Source of the DNA: Telluria antibiotica
GTDB lineage: Bacteria > Pseudomonadota > Gammaproteobacteria > Burkholderiales > Burkholderiaceae_D
Reading direction: 5' to 3'
NCBI RefSeq assembly: GCF_011682055.1
Contig: NZ_JAAQOM010000005.1
Span: 287,049-351,048, forward strand
DNA length: 64,000 bases
The position numbers and the translations under genes were made by a program. Below, piece after piece: positions 25,603 to 34,791 of the stretch. The notes beneath the pieces were generated by a model. That model saw only the letters and a program-made list of their open reading frames with translations, was not told the DNA's origin and ran no database searches. Position 1 is the first letter of the stretch. Every line of letters begins with the position of its first letter.

Positions 25603-26901
25603 ATGGCAACTCGTGAACAGCAAATCGCCGCCCTGCAACAGGATTGGGAGACCAACCCGCGCTGGAAAGGTATCGTCCGCAATTACACGGCGGAGGATGT
25701 CGTACGGCTGCGAGGGTCCGTGCAGATCGAACATACGCTCGCCCGCCGCGGCGCCGAGAAGCTGTGGAACCTGATCAACGAGGAACCGTACGTGAACGCG
25801 CTGGGCGCGCTGACGGGCAACCAGGCCATGCAACAGGTCAAGGCCGGCCTGAAAGCGATCTACCTGTCGGGCTGGCAGGTCGCGGGCGACGCGAACCTGG
25901 CCGGCGAGATGTATCCGGACCAGTCGCTGTACCCGGCCAACTCGGTACCCATGGTTGTCAAGCGCATCAACAACACGTTCCAGCGCGCGGACCAGATCCA
26001 GTGGTCCGAAGGCAAGGACGGCGTCGATTACTTCGCGCCGATCGTCGCAGATGCGGAAGCCGGATTCGGCGGCGTGCTGAACGCGTTCGAACTCATGAAG
26101 TCCATGATCGAAGCGGGCGCCGCCGGCGTGCACTTCGAAGACCAGCTGGCGTCCGTCAAGAAGTGCGGCCACATGGGCGGCAAGGTGCTCGTGCCGACGC
26201 GCGAGGCCGTCGAGAAGCTGACGGCGGCCCGCCTGGCGGCCGACGTGATGGGCGCGCCGACGATCCTCGTGGCTCGCACGGACGCCGAGGCGGCCGACCT
26301 GCTGACGGCCGACGTCGACGCGAACGACAAGCCGTTCTGCACGGGCGAGCGTACGGTCGAGGGCTTTTTCCGCGTCAAGCCGGGCGTCGACCAGGCCATC
26401 GCGCGCGGCCTCGCATATGCCCCGTACGCCGACCTCGTGTGGTGCGAGACGGGCAAGCCCGACCTGGAGTTCGCCAAGCGCTTCGCGGACGCCATCCACG
26501 ACAAATTCCCCGGCAAGATGCTCGCGTATAACTGCTCGCCATCTTTCAACTGGAAGAAGAACCTGGACGACGCCACGATCGCCAAGTTCCAGAAAGAGCT
26601 GGGCGCCATGGGCTACAAATTCCAGTTCATCACCCTGGCCGGCTTCCACGCTTTGAACTACAGCATGTTCAACCTGGCGCACGGCTATGCGCGCCGCGGC
26701 ATGTCGGCCTTCGTCGAGTTGCAGGAGGCGGAATTCTCCGCGGCCGACAAGGGTTTCACGGCCGTCAAGCACCAGCGCGAAGTGGGCACCGGCTATTTCG
26801 ACGCGGTGACGCAGACGATCCAGCAGCACCAGAGCTCGACGACGGCGCTGCACGGCTCGACGGAGGACGAACAGTTCTTCGACGAAAAGAAAGTCGCTTG
26901 A
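25603..26901 (+). CDS. aceA: Isocitrate lyase
   Basis: Splits isocitrate into succinate and glyoxylate, the first step of the glyoxylate shunt used on acetate and fatty acids. 432 residues. The catalytic signature KKCGHMGGK is at 186-194 with nucleophile/base Cys188; the metal and substrate segments [23 protein letters not shown] and [10 protein letters not shown] are intact. The start at 25603 follows GGGAGAA (25592-25598). Malate synthase is not adjacent. The gene ends with a strong terminator. Confidence 0.97.
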   Translation: MATREQQIAALQQDWETNPRWKGIVRNYTAEDVVRLRGSVQIEHTLARRGAEKLWNLINEEPYVNALGALTGNQAMQQVKAGLKAIYLSGWQVAGDANLAGEMYPDQSLYPANSVPMVVKRINNTFQRADQIQWSEGKDGVDYFAPIVADAEAGFGGVLNAFELMKSMIEAGAAGVHFEDQLASVKKCGHMGGKVLVPTREAVEKLTAARLAADVMGAPTILVARTDAEAADLLTADVDANDKPFCTGERTVEGFFRVKPGVDQAIARGLAYAPYADLVWCETGKPDLEFAKRFADAIHDKFPGKMLAYNCSPSFNWKKNLDDATIAKFQKELGAMGYKFQFITLAGFHALNYSMFNLAHGYARRGMSAFVELQEAEFSAADKGFTAVKHQREVGTGYFDAVTQTIQQHQSSTTALHGSTEDEQFFDEKKVA

Positions 26902-26936
26902 CCCGGTATAGATTCCTCCACCGTCCTCGGATGGTC

Positions 26937-26970
26937 AGCCGCAGTGGTCACAAGCCGCTGCGGCTTTTTT
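26937..26970 (+). terminator. Rho-independent terminator of aceA
   Basis: AGCCGCAG (26937-26944) pairs with CTGCGGCT (26958-26965), loop TGGTCACAAGCCG, followed by a run of T residues to 26970. Confidence 0.88.
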
Positions 26971-26980
26971 GTGCGTAATC

Positions 26981-27184
26981 AATTCGGGGTCAGAGCATCG
27001 CTTCGGGGTCAGAGCGCCAACGGAATCAATTTTTTGGACGCAAAAAACTCGCTCGTGCCATGCGCGGCGCGCCGGCATCCGCCTTGGGAAAGCGTGGCGA
27101 CCGACATGGAAGCTGGCTGCAGGAACTTGTATGAAGAAGGGCTCTGACCCCGAAACGTGGTGATAAATGCTCTGACCCCGAATT
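26981..27184. repeat. MITE- or REP-like palindromic element with nested inverted repeats
   Basis: The left end is AATTCGGGGTCAGAGCAT followed by a second TTCGGGGTCAGAGC; the right end is the mirror image, GCTCTGACCCCGAA followed by ATGCTCTGACCCCGAATT. The outer 18-bp arms (26981-26998 and 27167-27184) are perfect inverted repeats, and the inner 14-bp arms (27002-27015 and 27141-27154) are also perfect. The 125-bp core encodes no recognisable protein. Sequences of the GGGGTCAGAGC type recur in many proteobacterial genomes near REP-associated transposases, as far as I recall. The element lies between the aceA terminator and rlmJ. Confidence 0.75.
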
Positions 27185-27319
27185 TTCCAGTGGCCACAGG
27201 CTGCTGCGGCTTTTCATTTCCCACCATTGTTGGGCCGGCGGCGTATCTGGTGGATAATGACGGTCGGCCCGCGCGCGCGTTCGCAGCACGGGCACCGCCT
27301 CAATCAGATTGGAATCTCT

Positions 27320-28558
27320 ATGTTCAGCTACCGCCACGCCTTCCACGCGGGTAACCATGCCGATGTCCTGAAGCACTTTATTCAGGTTCAGTTGCACAAA
27401 TACATGAACCAGAAAGACACGGCCTACACGTATATCGACACCCATGCGGGTGCCGGCGTGTACGCGCTCGACAGCGCGCAGGCGGTCAAGAGCGGCGAAT
27501 ACATCGACGGCATCGCGCGCCTGTGGGACCGCGACGATTTGCCGCCGGCGCTGGCGGACTATGTGGGCCTCGTGCGCACGTTGAACCCGAGCGGCAAGCT
27601 GCGCTTGTATCCCGGCTCGCCGTGGGTGGCCGATGCCGAGGCGCGGCTGGAAGACCGCCTGCGCCTGTTCGAACTGCATCCGGCCGACATCAAGTTGCTC
27701 GCGGAGAATGTCCGCAAGCTGGAGGCGCACCATGCGGAGCAGGGCGAGCGGGCGCGAGGGCGCCGCATCCTCGTCGAGCGCGCGGACGGGTTTCACGGGC
27801 TGAAGGCGCTGCTGCCGCCGCCGTCGCGGCGCGCGCTGGTGCTCATCGATCCGCCGTACGAAGTCAAGCTCGACTACAAGCACGTGCGCGACGCGCTCGA
27901 GGAAGCGCTGAAGCGTTTCCCCGCCGGCATGTACGCCGTCTGGTATCCGGTATTGCAACGCATGGAGTCGCGCCAGTTCGCCGACCGCCTGAAGCGCCTG
28001 CCCGCGAAGGAATGGCTGCACGTGACGTTGAGCGTGGCAGGCCCGCGCGCCGACGGCAACGGGCTGCACAGCAGCGGCATGTTAATCCTGAACCCGCCGT
28101 ACACGCTGGAAGCGACGTTGCGCGAAACGATGCCTTACCTCGTGCAAGTGCTTGGCCAGGATGCCGGCGCCACGTTCCGTATCGAAAAAGGCACGCAGGT
28201 GACGGGTGCCGTCGCGCGCGAAGGCGTCGCCGGTACGCCGCGCCAGCCGGTGGGCAATGCGCGCCGCGCGAGTCCGCTGTCGGGTGGGGGCAGTCTGCGC
28301 CTGCCGGGGCAGGCGTATGGCGACGGTCCGCGCGCGCGCGGCGAAGGCGAGCAGGGCCGCACGCCGGGCGGTGCCGCGGGACGCGGCCCCCGTACGCCCG
28401 CGGCAGGCGAGCGCGATGGCGCCGCGGCCCAGGGCGAACGCAAGGCGGCACCGCGCAATCCGGGATCGGGCGCCCGCACGCAGTCGCGCAAGACCGGTCC
28501 GAACGCCGCCACGGCGCCCCGTGCACCGTTCAAGCGTAACGGTTCGGGCCGATCCTGA
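27320..28558 (+). CDS. rlmJ: 23S rRNA (adenine-2030-N6)-methyltransferase RlmJ with long C-terminal extension
   Basis: Methylates A2030 of 23S rRNA. 412 residues, against about 280 in E. coli. The N-terminal MFSYRHAFHAGNHADVLKH is diagnostic, and the catalytic DPPY is at 177-180; HSSGMLILNPPYTLE near residue 260 is also conserved. From about residue 295 onward the sequence is a low-complexity Arg/Gly/Ala/Pro tail of roughly 115 residues, probably disordered and RNA-binding. The start at 27320 lacks a strong ribosome-binding site but is the universal family start. Confidence 0.92.
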   Translation: MFSYRHAFHAGNHADVLKHFIQVQLHKYMNQKDTAYTYIDTHAGAGVYALDSAQAVKSGEYIDGIARLWDRDDLPPALADYVGLVRTLNPSGKLRLYPGSPWVADAEARLEDRLRLFELHPADIKLLAENVRKLEAHHAEQGERARGRRILVERADGFHGLKALLPPPSRRALVLIDPPYEVKLDYKHVRDALEEALKRFPAGMYAVWYPVLQRMESRQFADRLKRLPAKEWLHVTLSVAGPRADGNGLHSSGMLILNPPYTLEATLRETMPYLVQVLGQDAGATFRIEKGTQVTGAVAREGVAGTPRQPVGNARRASPLSGGGSLRLPGQAYGDGPRARGEGEQGRTPGGAAGRGPRTPAAGERDGAAAQGERKAAPRNPGSGARTQSRKTGPNAATAPRAPFKRNGSGRS

Positions 28559-28654
28559 TCCTTTTCGCATAAAACATTTCCCAAAAGCACAACTGTTGCC
28601 GAAACGTTTTGATACGATGTCGAAATGTAAAGACTGCTCGTCTGTAGTATAGTC

Positions 28655-28687
28655 GCACCGGTAGTCCGGTCAGACCGGTTCCGGTGC
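28655..28687 (+). promoter_or_regulatory. Stem-loop in the leader of the EAL-HDOD gene
   Basis: GCACCGG (28655-28661) pairs with CCGGTGC (28681-28687), enclosing a smaller CCGG-TCAGA-CCGG hairpin. There is no following T tract, so it is not a standard terminator. It lies 34 bp before the start codon and could shape translation of the gene. Function is inferred from structure only. Confidence 0.4.
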
Positions 28688-28721
28688 GCATGGTGCGTGC
28701 CGCGCGTTCCAGGAGTTTTTC

Positions 28722-29996
28722 ATGCAAGCGGTAGCACCGGCAGTCGCGTCCACGCCGTCCGACGAGTTCTTTCTGGCGCGCCAGCCCATTCTCGGCCGTG
28801 ACCAGAAACTGGTGGCGTTCGAGTTGCTGTTCCGCGCCGCGGCCGAGCACGAGGACGCCCAGCTGACAGATTATGCCGCCGCCACCGCCGCCGTGATCTC
28901 CCATGCGTCGCAGCTGGGCATGAAGCAGGTGGTGGGTGAGCAGACTGCTTTCGTCAATGTCGACGAGGTCGTCTTGATGAGCGATTTCGTCCGCTTCCTG
29001 CCTCCCGATCAAGTGATCCTGGAAATCCTGGAAACCGTCTGCCCGACGCCGGCGCTGCTGGCGCGTATCCGGGAATTGAAAGAGCTCGGATTCAAGTTCG
29101 CGCTCGACGACGTCATCGGCCATTCGGAGCAGGTCAGCAAGCTGCGCAACCTCGTCGACGTCATCAAGATCGACCTGCAGGGCGTGGGCCGCGACGAGCT
29201 CGCCGACCTCGTGCGCACCTTGCGCGGGCCGCACCAGAAGCTGCTGGCGGAAAAGGTCGAGACGGTCGAGGAATTCCAGCTGTGCCTGGAACTCGGTTTC
29301 GAATTTTTCCAGGGCTATTATTTCGCCCGCCCCGCGATCCTGTCGGGCAGGAAGATCACGCCGTCCGAGCTCGTGCTGCTGCGCCTGCTGGACCTGATCC
29401 ATGCGCATGCGGACAACGAGGCGATCGAAGCGGCGGTCAAGCGCGACGCGCTGCTGAGCCTGAATCTGCTGCGCCTCGTGAACGGCCACCTGGAGGGCAC
29501 GGGTGCGCCACGCGTGGAATCGATCTCGCAGGCGCTGGCCCAGCTTGGCCGCAGCCAGTTGCAGCGCTGGGTGCAGATCCTGCTGTACAGCGGCCCCGAG
29601 GGCCACGTCGAACTGAATTCGCCGCTGCTGCAGATGGCGACGACACGCGGCCGCTTGCTGGAGCTGATGACCCTGACCTTGCGCCCGGGCGACGTGGCCG
29701 CCGCTGACACGGCGTTCACCGTCGGCATCATGTCGCTGATGGATGCGCTGTTCGGCGTGCCGATGCGCGAGATCCTGGACAAGGTCGACATATCGCGCGA
29801 CGTGCGCGCCGCGCTGCTGGAGCGCGACGGCGACTACGGCGCCATGCTGAGCATCGCGGAATCGCTGGAACACGCAGGCCCGGGCCGCGACCTGGGCGCC
29901 GCGCTGGGCCGGCTGCGCCTGTCCGTCAAGCAGGTGCGCGACATCGAACTGGCCGCGTTCGGCTGGGTGCGCGACCTGGGCGCCGAGGTGCATTGA
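28722..29996 (+). CDS. EAL-HDOD signalling protein
   Basis: 424 residues, cytoplasmic. Residues 15-215 are a c-di-GMP phosphodiesterase-type EAL domain: ExLxR is kept as ELLFR (34-38), as are the glutamate in LEILET, the Asp pair in ALDDV, KID and QGYYFARP. The loop-6 consensus DFGTGYSS is replaced by DVIGHS, which suggests weak or no catalysis. Residues about 220-420 are an HDOD domain, often a protein-protein signalling module. This EAL-HDOD pairing is the YuxH-type architecture. The start follows AGGAG (28709-28713). It converges with the next gene, 22 bp away. Confidence 0.85.
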   Translation: MQAVAPAVASTPSDEFFLARQPILGRDQKLVAFELLFRAAAEHEDAQLTDYAAATAAVISHASQLGMKQVVGEQTAFVNVDEVVLMSDFVRFLPPDQVILEILETVCPTPALLARIRELKELGFKFALDDVIGHSEQVSKLRNLVDVIKIDLQGVGRDELADLVRTLRGPHQKLLAEKVETVEEFQLCLELGFEFFQGYYFARPAILSGRKITPSELVLLRLLDLIHAHADNEAIEAAVKRDALLSLNLLRLVNGHLEGTGAPRVESISQALAQLGRSQLQRWVQILLYSGPEGHVELNSPLLQMATTRGRLLELMTLTLRPGDVAAADTAFTVGIMSLMDALFGVPMREILDKVDISRDVRAALLERDGDYGAMLSIAESLEHAGPGRDLGAALGRLRLSVKQVRDIELAAFGWVRDLGAEVH

Positions 29997-30018
29997 GCGC
30001 CCGAAGGGCACTTACTAC

Positions 30019-30768
30019 TTACTGCGCCAGGAACAGGAACACGGTCGGTTTCTTGTGGAAGTCGGGCGCCTTGCCGGCAGCCAGTTGCGCCTTCCATTTG
30101 GCCGCGGTCTGCGTGCGCACGGTTTCCGTCGCCAGCGACAAATCCGTCGCGACGCAGATCAGGGTATGCGGCTGGCAGCTCGCCACGAGCGCTTCCAGCA
30201 TCGCGCCGTTGCGATACGGCGTTTCGATCAGCAACTGCGTCTGTTTTTCGCTGCGCGCACGCTGTTCCAGTTGCTGGATGCGCTTCGTGCGCTGGGCGGC
30301 GTCCGTCGGCAGATAGCCGTTGAACGCGAAGCTCTGGCCGTTCAGCCCGCTCGCCATGACCGCGAGCAGCAGCGACGACGGGCCCACGAGCGGGCGCACC
30401 GGGACGTCGTGCTGGTGTGCCAACCGGACGAGGTCGGCGCCCGGGTCCGCGACGGCCGGCACGCCCGCTTCCGACACGAGCCCCGCGTCCTGGCCTTCGA
30501 GCAGCGGCGCCAGCAGGGCGGCCAGTGCCTGCGGCGGCGTGTTCACATTGAGTTCCGCGATGCGGATTTCCTGCAGCGGGCGCGCGAGCGGATGGTCGAT
30601 GGCGACCAGTTTCAGGAAGGCGCGCGCCGTCTTGGCGTTCTCGGCCACGAAATAATCGAGCTTGCTGGCGATGTCCTGCACCTGTTCGGGCAGGACGTGG
30701 GACAGCGCGTGCGGCGCCGCTTCCGTCGGGCCGAGGGTGTTCGGAATGAGGTAGAGCGTACCGGGCAT
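30019..30768 (-). CDS. Tetrapyrrole-methylase-family SAM methyltransferase, RsmI-like
   Basis: 249 residues. The fold signature is that of RsmI and the cobalamin/siroheme methylases: an N-terminal GTLYLIPNTLG, the glycine-rich DAGLVSEAGVPAVADPGADLV-type segment (residues about 94-114), then VRPLVGPSSLLLAVMASGLNG. True RsmI methylates C1402 of 16S rRNA and is longer; this is the short paralogue common in beta- and gammaproteobacteria, whose substrate is unknown. It lies 13 bp downstream of maf on the same strand and is probably co-transcribed with it. Confidence 0.8.
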   Translation of the reverse strand: MPGTLYLIPNTLGPTEAAPHALSHVLPEQVQDIASKLDYFVAENAKTARAFLKLVAIDHPLARPLQEIRIAELNVNTPPQALAALLAPLLEGQDAGLVSEAGVPAVADPGADLVRLAHQHDVPVRPLVGPSSLLLAVMASGLNGQSFAFNGYLPTDAAQRTKRIQQLEQRARSEKQTQLLIETPYRNGAMLEALVASCQPHTLICVATDLSLATETVRTQTAAKWKAQLAAGKAPDFHKKPTVFLFLAQ

Positions 30769-30781
30769 CGTAGTGATTTAA

Positions 30782-31396
30782 TTATTGTTGGCGGCTGAAA
30801 AACGGCATGCCGGCACGGCGCAGCATGCCCGTGAGGGCGATCAGCGGCAGGCCCGTGAGGGCGGTCGGGTCGCTGCTCTCGATGCGTTCGAGCAGGGCGA
30901 TCCCGAGTCCCTCGTTCTTGGCGCTGCCCGCGCAGTCGTAGGGCTGTTCGATGCGCAGATAGGCGTCCAGTTCGGCATCGGGCAGGTCGCGGAACGTCAC
31001 GAACACCTGGACGTTCTCCACCTGCGCGGCCTCATCCGCGGACAGGCGGCCGTCCCACAGGCACAGCGCGGTATGGAACACGACGCGGCGGCCCCGCATC
31101 ATCTGCAACTGGGCGAGGGCGCGGGCGTGATCGCCGGGCTTGCCGATCTGGATGCCGTCCAGCGTGGCGACCTGGTCCGAGCCGATCACGAGCGCGCCGG
31201 GGTGTGCGCGGGCGACGGCCGCGGCCTTCTCGCGCGCCAGCCGCAGCGCCGTCGCTTCCGGTGCCTCGCCAGCATGCGGGGTCTCGTCGATATCGGGAGA
31301 GACGGCCTCGAACGGCAGCTGCAGGCGCTGCAGCAGCTCGCGCCGGTAGGCGGAACTGGAGGCCAGGATGAGGCGCGGAAGGGCTCGGTTGGACAT
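30782..31396 (-). CDS. Maf-like nucleotide pyrophosphatase, YceF type (7-methyl-GTP)
   Basis: 204 residues. Hydrolyses non-canonical nucleoside triphosphates to monophosphates; the YceF branch prefers 7-methyl-GTP. Conserved segments: ILASSSAYRRELL, PDIDETP, GSDQVATLDG, IGKP, and CAGSAKNEGLGI near residue 163, which matches the YceF rather than the YhdE (dTTP/UTP) subfamily. The start at 31396 (MSNRALPRL) is chosen because the longer frame runs through the divergent yceD gene. Divergent yceD-rpmF next door is the standard arrangement for yceF. Confidence 0.92.
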   Translation of the reverse strand: MSNRALPRLILASSSAYRRELLQRLQLPFEAVSPDIDETPHAGEAPEATALRLAREKAAAVARAHPGALVIGSDQVATLDGIQIGKPGDHARALAQLQMMRGRRVVFHTALCLWDGRLSADEAAQVENVQVFVTFRDLPDAELDAYLRIEQPYDCAGSAKNEGLGIALLERIESSDPTALTGLPLIALTGMLRRAGMPFFSRQQ

Positions 31397-31501
31397 CGAT
31401 TTTCGTAAATAAAACAGGAGGATAGCGCTTTTCGACGAAGTCTTTGACGACGCGGGGCTAAGCCTGCTATTATCGCAGGTTTTCCGGGGATGTTTTTCCA
31501 A

Positions 31502-31999
31502 ATGAGCGCTTTTGTCATCGACGCTTTTGAATTTTGTCGGAACAACGGCCATCGTGAAGGCGTCACGCCGGTGGCGGACATGCCCCGTCTGGCAGCCGAT
31601 TGCGCCGACAAGTCCGGCGAGATCGCCTGGTCCATCGACGGTGGCCAAACGCGGCAGGGGTATCCGATGCTGACGTTGTCCGTCTCCGGAACCGTCCAGC
31701 TGGTTTGCCAGCGCTGCCTGACCCCGTTCGGCTACGAGATCGATTCGTCGACCGTGCTGGTGCTGGGCAAGGATGACGTGGAAGCGGACGAGATCGAGGA
31801 AATCCTCGACGACGAGAGCATCGACGTGATCGTCGGCAGCCACACCTGCGACATCCGCGACTTGCTGGAAGATGAAGCCCTGCTGGCCCTGCCGCAGGCA
31901 CCGAAACACGAGGTGTGCCCCGATACCAAGCTGCTGGACACGGTCAAGTCCGAGAAGGTATCGCCGTTTGCGGCATTGAAGAACCTCAAATCTGAATAA
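31502..31999 (+). CDS. yceD: YceD family protein (DUF177), 23S rRNA accumulation factor
   Basis: 165 residues. Conserved C69-x2-C72 (LVCQRCLTPF) probably binds metal; an acidic stretch DDVEADEIEEILDDE follows, and the C-terminal SPFAALKNLK is typical. The family is needed for normal 23S rRNA levels and sits upstream of rpmF in most bacteria, as here (211 bp). Another start codon at 31490 is possible; 31502 gives the family-typical MSAFVIDAFEF. Confidence 0.9.
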   Translation: MSAFVIDAFEFCRNNGHREGVTPVADMPRLAADCADKSGEIAWSIDGGQTRQGYPMLTLSVSGTVQLVCQRCLTPFGYEIDSSTVLVLGKDDVEADEIEEILDDESIDVIVGSHTCDIRDLLEDEALLALPQAPKHEVCPDTKLLDTVKSEKVSPFAALKNLKSE

Positions 32000-32209
32000 A
32001 AGAATTGCGGCGGGTGCGTCCTCCGGGTAGCATTCGCAGCGTCAAAACGTGTCAAACGCGTGCAGCTCGAGTATTGAGTCATCGTTGTAAGGCAGCGTTA
32101 AGCATGTCGGCAATGGCCTTCCCATGGGTATTGCCGCTGGGATACTCGATGCGCATGTATTTGCAAGTCGAATGTGTTAGAATTTTAGAACTTAAGTTTA
32201 GGAGTCATC

Positions 32210-32392
32210 ATGGCAGTTCAACAGAATAAGAAGTCCCCGTCGAAGCGCGGCATGCACCGTTCGCACGATTTCCTGACGGCCCCGAACCTGGCAGTCGAGC
32301 CGACCACCGGCGAAACGCACCTGCGTCACCACATCAGCCCGAACGGTTTCTACCGTGGCCGTAAAGTGCTCAAGACCAAGAACGACGAGTAA
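32210..32392 (+). CDS. rpmF: 50S ribosomal protein L32
   Basis: 60 residues, full length. Basic N-terminus ([17 protein letters not shown]) and conserved [15 protein letters not shown] and [10 protein letters not shown]. The zinc-binding cysteines found in some L32 proteins are absent, as in many proteobacteria. AGGAG (32201-32205) precedes the start. The 210-bp upstream gap from yceD is relatively AT-rich near its end and probably holds a promoter (TTGCAA at 32161, TTAGAAT-like boxes after it), but spacing is not ideal. First gene before plsX and the fab cluster. Confidence 0.97.
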   Translation: MAVQQNKKSPSKRGMHRSHDFLTAPNLAVEPTTGETHLRHHISPNGFYRGRKVLKTKNDE

Positions 32393-32610
32393 TCGACGTC
32401 TTGCTGTTTTGTTCGATGAAAGCGGTGCAACGTATGACGAATGCGTGGCGCCGCTTTTTCATTCGCGGTACCCGTGTCGCCGGTCGCAACCGGAGCTGGC
32501 ACACCGTCATTTTCCATCCCGCTGACTCGGCCCGCATTGCATCCGTCCTTGCATCCCGCCGAGAACATGCAACTGCCGGCCGACCTTGAGCCCGCGGTCC
32601 ATCCCGACAA

Positions 32611-33651
32611 ATGACAATCAAAATTTCCATCGACTGCATGGGCGGCGACCACGGCCCCGCCGTGACCATCCCGGCAGCCCTCGCTTTCCTCAAGCGCGAA
32701 CCCGATGCCGAACTGATCCTCGTTGGCCAGGAAGAGCAAGTCCGCGCTGAACTCAAGAAACATCATGCGGGCGACCAGCCGCGCCTCACCGTCCGCCATG
32801 CGTCCGAAGTGGTCGCCATGGACGACCCCGTCGAAGTCGCCCTGCGCCGCAAGAAAGATTCGTCGATGCGCGTGGCGATCGAGCTCGTCAAGGACGGCAG
32901 CGCCGACGTCTGCGTCTCCGCCGGCAATACGGGCGCGTTGATGGCGATCTCGCGCTACGTGCTGAAGACGATGGCCGACGTCGACCGTCCGGCCATCTGC
33001 TCGATCCTGCCGAACCAGAAGGGCGGCCCGACCTATATGCTGGACCTGGGCGCCAACGTCGATTGCGAGCCCCATCACCTGCACCAGTTCGCCATCATGG
33101 GCGCCGTGCTGTTCGAGGCGATGGAGCACCGCCGTCCCAGCATCGGCCTGCTCAATGTGGGCACGGAAGAGATCAAGGGCAACGAAGTGGTCAAGGCCAC
33201 CGCACCCCTGCTGCGGGCCGACCACGAACGCGGCGTGCTGAATTTCTACGGCAACGTCGAAGGCAACGACATCTTCAAGGGCACCGTCGACGTCGTCGTG
33301 TGCGACGGTTTCGTCGGCAACGTCACGTTGAAGGCGATCGAGGGGCTGTCCCGCTTCTTCAAGACGACGTTCATGGAAAGCACCATGTCGAAGCTGGGCG
33401 CGCTGCTGGCACGCAAGTCGCTGAAGAAGCTGAACCCCGAAAGCTACAACGGCGCCGGCCTGCTGGGCCTGAAAGGCCTCGTGTTCAAGAGCCACGGCGG
33501 CGCCAGTGCCTACGCCTACGAGTGGGCAATTCGACGCGCTTTTGACGCGGCGAAATATAATGTGCAAGCGCAACTCTCGACCTTGATCGCCGAAATGTTG
33601 CCGCAAACGCCCGACGCAGGGGCGCCTGGGTCAACCATTCAGCAGGGTTAG
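32611..33651 (+). CDS. plsX: Phosphate acyltransferase PlsX
   Basis: Converts acyl-ACP and phosphate to acyl-phosphate, feeding PlsY in phospholipid synthesis; peripheral membrane enzyme. 346 residues. Family motifs: [12 protein letters not shown] at the N-terminus, [52 protein letters not shown] (split over residues about 210-231) and the C-terminal [13 protein letters not shown]. Followed by fabH after 2 bp, so tightly coupled. Confidence 0.97.
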   Translation: MTIKISIDCMGGDHGPAVTIPAALAFLKREPDAELILVGQEEQVRAELKKHHAGDQPRLTVRHASEVVAMDDPVEVALRRKKDSSMRVAIELVKDGSADVCVSAGNTGALMAISRYVLKTMADVDRPAICSILPNQKGGPTYMLDLGANVDCEPHHLHQFAIMGAVLFEAMEHRRPSIGLLNVGTEEIKGNEVVKATAPLLRADHERGVLNFYGNVEGNDIFKGTVDVVVCDGFVGNVTLKAIEGLSRFFKTTFMESTMSKLGALLARKSLKKLNPESYNGAGLLGLKGLVFKSHGGASAYAYEWAIRRAFDAAKYNVQAQLSTLIAEMLPQTPDAGAPGSTIQQG

Positions 33652-33653
33652 TA

Positions 33654-34634
33654 ATGACTTACAGCAAAATTATCGGCACCGGCAGCTATCTGCCTGCTCA
33701 GCGCGTCACCAACGACGACCTGGCGGCCCGCCTTGGCGCCAAGGGCATCGAGACGTCGGACGAGTGGATCACCACCCGCAGCGGCATCACCGCGCGCCAT
33801 TACGCGGCGCCCGACGAAAACGCGTCGGACCTGGCCGTGTACGCGGCGCGCAATGCGCTCGAAGCGGCCGGCCTCGAGGCGGAGCAGATCGACCTGATCA
33901 TCGTCGCCACCTCGACGCCCGACTTCTTCGGCAGCTTTCCCAGCACGGCCTGCATCGTCCAGAACAAGCTCGGCATGCGCAACAACAGCGCCGCGTTCGA
34001 TATGGGAGCCGTGTGCAGCGGCTTCGTCTATGCACTGTCGACGGCCGACGCGTTCATCAAGGCGGGCCACGCGAAGAACGTGCTCGTGATCGGCACGGAA
34101 GTGTTTTCGCGCATCCTCGACTTCGATGACCGCACCACCTGCGTGCTGTTCGGCGACGGCGCCGGCGCCGTCGTGCTGTCGGCCACCGAAGAGCCGGGCG
34201 TGCTGGCCATCAAGCTGCATGCGGACGGCAGCTACGGCGACATCCTGTGCGGCCCCTCGAATCCGGGAAACGCGTCCGGCAATCGGAAATACCTGTACAT
34301 GGACGGCCCGGCCGTCTTCAAGCTGGCCGTCACCGTCCTGGAAAAGGTCGCCAACGAAGCGCTGGCGCATGCGCACATGCCCGCAAGCGACATCGACTGG
34401 CTGATCCCGCACCAGGCCAACCTGCGCATCATGGCGGGCACGGCGAAGAAGCTGGGCCTGTCGGCCGAGAAGATGGTCGTCACCGTCCACGAACACGGCA
34501 ATACCTCGGCCGCATCGATCCCGCTGGCGCTCGACATCGCCGTGCGCGACGGCCGCATCAAGCCGGGCCACAACGTCATGATGGAAGGCGTGGGTGGCGG
34601 CTTCACGTGGGGCGCCGTCCTGGCGCGCATGTAA
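33654..34634 (+). CDS. fabH: 3-oxoacyl-ACP synthase III (KAS III)
   Basis: Starts fatty-acid synthesis by condensing acetyl-CoA with malonyl-ACP. 326 residues. Cys-His-Asn triad: Cys121 ([11 protein letters not shown]), His253 (IPHQANLRI) and Asn283 (HGNTSAAS). The C-terminal [12 protein letters not shown] is intact. Starts 3 bp after the plsX stop. The 157 bp between its stop and fabD hold a large inverted-repeat structure. Confidence 0.98.
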   Translation: MTYSKIIGTGSYLPAQRVTNDDLAARLGAKGIETSDEWITTRSGITARHYAAPDENASDLAVYAARNALEAAGLEAEQIDLIIVATSTPDFFGSFPSTACIVQNKLGMRNNSAAFDMGAVCSGFVYALSTADAFIKAGHAKNVLVIGTEVFSRILDFDDRTTCVLFGDGAGAVVLSATEEPGVLAIKLHADGSYGDILCGPSNPGNASGNRKYLYMDGPAVFKLAVTVLEKVANEALAHAHMPASDIDWLIPHQANLRIMAGTAKKLGLSAEKMVVTVHEHGNTSAASIPLALDIAVRDGRIKPGHNVMMEGVGGGFTWGAVLARM

Positions 34635-34656
34635 TAACACGACAACAATACTAAAA

Positions 34657-34775
34657 GGGGCACGCAAACCGTAGCGAGCGGCGGCAGTTCTGGTCGAGAA
34701 GCGCAGCCGTACTTACGGTACGGCGAGCATCGCAGACCAGAAATGCAACGTGCAGTAGGTTTGCGGGCACCCCCA
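34657..34775. repeat. Nested inverted-repeat element between fabH and fabD
   Basis: Three sets of arms pair around one centre. Outer: CGCAAACC (34663-34670) with GGTTTGCG (34758-34765), extended by GGGG (34657-34660) opposite CCCC (34770-34774). Middle: TTCTGGTC (34688-34695) with GACCAGAA (34735-34742). Inner: GCCGTAC (34706-34712) with GTACGGC (34718-34724) around a TTACG loop. There is no T tract, so it is not a simple terminator. It could be a repeated extragenic palindrome or an RNA structure that tunes expression between fabH and fabD. Confidence 0.75.
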
Positions 34776-34791
34776 GCCACAGGAGCACTTG

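Noticed and set aside
27026..27319. Possible short protein inside the palindromic element
   Set aside because: Translations in all frames lack any transposase or toxin motif and include the inverted-repeat sequence itself.
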